From an uncultured Opitutia bacterium (lineage in GTDB: Bacteria > Verrucomicrobiota > Verrucomicrobiia > Opitutales > Opitutaceae), in the NCBI GenBank assembly GCA_903877135.1, contig CAIRCN010000006.1, forward strand, positions 1-64,000: a stretch of DNA of 64,000 nt, in the 5' to 3' direction. The notes under the pieces were generated by a model, which saw only the letters and a program-made list of their open reading frames with translations, was not told the origin of the DNA and searched no databases. This document shows, piece by piece, positions 62,325 to 64,000 of the stretch. Numbering within the stretch: the stretch's first letter is position 1; the number at the start of each line of letters is the position of its first letter. The translations under genes and the position numbers were made by a program.

Positions 62325-63083
62325 CTACCACGCCGTCCAGCCGCCGTCGACGCAGAGGGTGTGACAGTTGACCATCGCGGCTTCGTCGCTCGCGAGAAAC
62401 GCCGCGGCGGCGGCCACGTGCTCCACCTCGGCCAGCCGGCCGCAGGGAATTTTGCCGAGCACAAACGCACGGAACTCCGGTTGCTGCAGCCGGTGCCGGG
62501 TGAGGTTGGTTTCCACGAACGTCGGGGCGACCGAGTTGACCGTAAGGCCGTGCCGCGCCCACTCCACGCCGAGCGTGCGCACGAGCTGGATCACGGCGCC
62601 CTTGGTCGAGCAGTAAACGGGCTGGCCGGGAATGCCGATCAGGCCCGACTGGCTCGACACCCAGATCACGCGGCCCCAATGCGCCGCGATCATCGCCGGC
62701 GCCAGTTGCTGCGCGAGGAAGAATCCGCCGCGCACGTTGGTCTGGTAATGGTCCTCCCAGTTGGCGGCATCGACCTCGAGGCCGGGCGCGGGACGGTTGA
62801 TGCCGGCGTTGTTGACGAGGATGTCTACGCGGCCCCAGCGGGCGAGTGCCGTGGCGGCGCCTTGCCGGATCTGTGCCAGATCGCGGACGTCGATCGCGAC
62901 GGGCTCGGGTAAATCGCCGGTGGTCACGGCGCGCAACTGGCCGAGGCTTTCCTCCATCGGTTCGCCGGGCCGGTCGGAGAGAATCACCCGCGCGCCCTGC
63001 CGGGCCAGCGCGACGGCGATGCCCTGACCCAGACCAGTGGCGGAGCCGGTGACCAGTGCGGTTTTGCCGTCGAGGCGAAACAT
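62325..63083 (-). CDS. SDR-family oxidoreductase
   Basis: This 252-residue protein has KTALVTGSATGLGQGIAVAL (NAD(P) site), PVAIDVRDLAQIRQG, VDILVNNAGINRPAPGL, VIWVSSQSGLIGIPGQPVYC and the catalytic Y-x-x-x-K in YCSTKGAVIQLVRTL, ending in CHTLCVDGGWTAW. It is a complete classical SDR. It lies 2 bases downstream of a HisD-family dehydrogenase on the same strand, so the two likely oxidise consecutive positions of one polyol or sulfonate. The substrate is not known. The ATG at 63083 starts right before the first strand. Confidence 0.88.
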   Translation of the reverse strand: MFRLDGKTALVTGSATGLGQGIAVALARQGARVILSDRPGEPMEESLGQLRAVTTGDLPEPVAIDVRDLAQIRQGAATALARWGRVDILVNNAGINRPAPGLEVDAANWEDHYQTNVRGGFFLAQQLAPAMIAAHWGRVIWVSSQSGLIGIPGQPVYCSTKGAVIQLVRTLGVEWARHGLTVNSVAPTFVETNLTRHRLQQPEFRAFVLGKIPCGRLAEVEHVAAAAAFLASDEAAMVNCHTLCVDGGWTAW

Positions 63084-63085
63084 GG

Positions 63086-64000
63086 TCAGGCGCCTCCGAA
63101 CCGTGTCACGCGCACATCGGCGGTGATGGCATGTGCGAGCATGCGCTCGACCTTGCACTGACGCGAGGTGACGCGCGCCACCTCGACGGAGGCTGCTGGC
63201 GTCATGCGCTGGTAGGTGACGGTTTTGAGAAATTTTCCGACCCACACGCCGCCCGTGTAACGCGCGGCTCGGCTTGTCGGGAGGATGTGGTTCGTGCCAA
63301 TGGTTTTGTCGCCGTAGGCGACGGTCGTCTCCTCGCCGATGAAGAGTGAGCCGTAGTTGCGCAGGCGTGCGAAATAGAACTCGGGGTCGGCCACTTGAAG
63401 TTCGAGGTGCTCGGGTGCGTAGTCGTCGCTGAGCGCGACCGCCTCGTCGGGGCTGTCCGCCGCGTAGATTCGGCCATTGGTGGCCCAACTTTGTCTGGCA
63501 ATTTCGCGAGTAGGCAGCACCGCCAGTTGCCGCTCGACTTCCGCGAGGCAGCGCTGGCCGAAATCCTCGCTCAAGCAGATGAGCGCGACGCCGCTGTTGG
63601 GGTCGTGCTCCGCCTGTCCCAGTAGGTCGCAGGCGACGAGGGCGAGGTCCGCGGAGTCGTCGGCGAGCACCATGATCTCGGTGGGGCCCGCGAGCAGGTC
63701 GATGCCGCAGCGGCCGAAGAGCTGGCGCTTGGCCTCGGCGACGAATTTGTTGCCGGCGCCGCAAAGAATGTCGACTGGTTCGACGACTCCCATGCCGAAG
63801 GCCATGAGCGCGAGCGCTGGAACGCCGCCCACGACGAAGATGCGGTCGGCGCCGGCGGCGTGGATGGCGTTGATCGTGGCGGGAAAATAGCCTTCGCCCT
63901 TCACCGGCGGCGTGCAGGCCGAGACCGTCATCACGCCGGCGACTTTGGCGGGAATGATGCTCATCTGGGCCGAGCCGAACATCGGGTAGCGCCCGCCGGG
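63086..64000 (-). CDS. HisD-family dehydrogenase (histidinol or sulfopropanediol dehydrogenase-like), 5' truncated by window
   Basis: About 304 C-terminal residues are present; the start lies beyond the window, where the sequence continues PGGRYPMFGSAQMSII. Conserved parts are PVDILCGAGNKFVAEAKRQL, AGPTEIMVLADDSADLALV, GQAEHDPNSGVALI (zinc ligands Gln and His), DDYAPEHLELQVADP (catalytic Glu-His) and GTNHILPTSRAARYTGG. The GDKTIGTNHILPT and VWVGKFLKTVTYQRM form is typical of the non-biosynthetic branch that includes HpsN, the 2,3-dihydroxypropane-1-sulfonate dehydrogenase, more than of HisD in histidine synthesis. The neighbouring SDR supports a catabolic role. Confidence 0.85.
   Translation of the reverse strand, partial: PGGRYPMFGSAQMSIIPAKVAGVMTVSACTPPVKGEGYFPATINAIHAAGADRIFVVGGVPALALMAFGMGVVEPVDILCGAGNKFVAEAKRQLFGRCGIDLLAGPTEIMVLADDSADLALVACDLLGQAEHDPNSGVALICLSEDFGQRCLAEVERQLAVLPTREIARQSWATNGRIYAADSPDEAVALSDDYAPEHLELQVADPEFYFARLRNYGSLFIGEETTVAYGDKTIGTNHILPTSRAARYTGGVWVGKFLKTVTYQRMTPAASVEVARVTSRQCKVERMLAHAITADVRVTRFGGA

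Noticed and set aside
1-64000. tRNA, rRNA, CRISPR arrays, insertion sequences
   Set aside because: No cloverleaf-like, rRNA-like, spaced-repeat or transposase sequence was recognised in any intergenic region; a covariance search would be decisive.

Overview
The window is a GC-rich bacterial chromosome segment (a counted 60-base line inside the flippase gene has 39 G+C). Gene content and style suggest a verrucomicrobial relative of the Opitutales: a pilin-like tail, few clear Shine-Dalgarno sites, many ATGA/GTGA start-stop overlaps, a GxGYxYP-family protein, an adenosylcobalamin-dependent ribonucleotide reductase, and Gfo/Idh plus TIM-barrel sugar enzymes. The lineage is inferred from this content, not from a marker gene. 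No rRNA, tRNA, CRISPR array or intact insertion sequence was seen.

Region 1 (1-29550) is a surface-glycan locus. After the tail of a pilin-like gene and its terminator come nine large integral-membrane GT-C-like proteins (329, 2223, 4037, 5319, 8148, 11372, 13097, 14899, 24635), a class expected to use polyprenyl-phosphate sugars. Two GT2 enzymes (10422, 16515) are candidates for making those donors. A Wzx-type flippase (17239), four methyltransferase-like proteins (7395, 18620, 20190, 20963), further GT-A-type transferases (19312, 21924, 22946, 23730), a phosphoglycosyl transferase that would start the glycan (26005) and an O-antigen ligase/polymerase with a TPR-like tail (27448) complete it. 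Strands switch often with almost no spacing, and one convergent pair overlaps by 94 bases.

Region 2 (29642-32270) holds a VTT-domain membrane protein, exonuclease VII large subunit and an exported MsrB. Region 3 (32520-33491) is an orphan P-loop kinase-like gene in visibly AT-richer DNA (28 G+C in the 60 bases from 33181), probably acquired. Region 4 (33698-40964, all minus) groups a Gfo/Idh oxidoreductase, a sugar-phosphate isomerase-like protein, a D-2-hydroxyacid dehydrogenase, a Ste24-like M48 protease, a NamZ/DUF1343 lipoprotein and a glycerate kinase. Region 5 (41090-45831) has a YeiH-type transporter, a DUF1653 protein, a fucose-isomerase-like protein divergent from an AraC regulator (with a direct repeat between them), and an SDR.

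Region 6 (46267-53584) carries class II ribonucleotide reductase, an exported rhodanese, an RlmM-like methyltransferase, an exported pair including a GxGYxYP protein, and a TrmH-family methyltransferase. Region 7 (53578-64000) includes an unrecognised 466-residue protein coupled to a saccharopine-dehydrogenase-family gene, two decaying genes (an S66 LD-carboxypeptidase-like gene and a trypsin-like protease gene), a PhyH-family oxygenase, a coiled-coil membrane protein that has absorbed AT-rich islands into its reading frame, and an SDR/HisD-family dehydrogenase pair running off the end.
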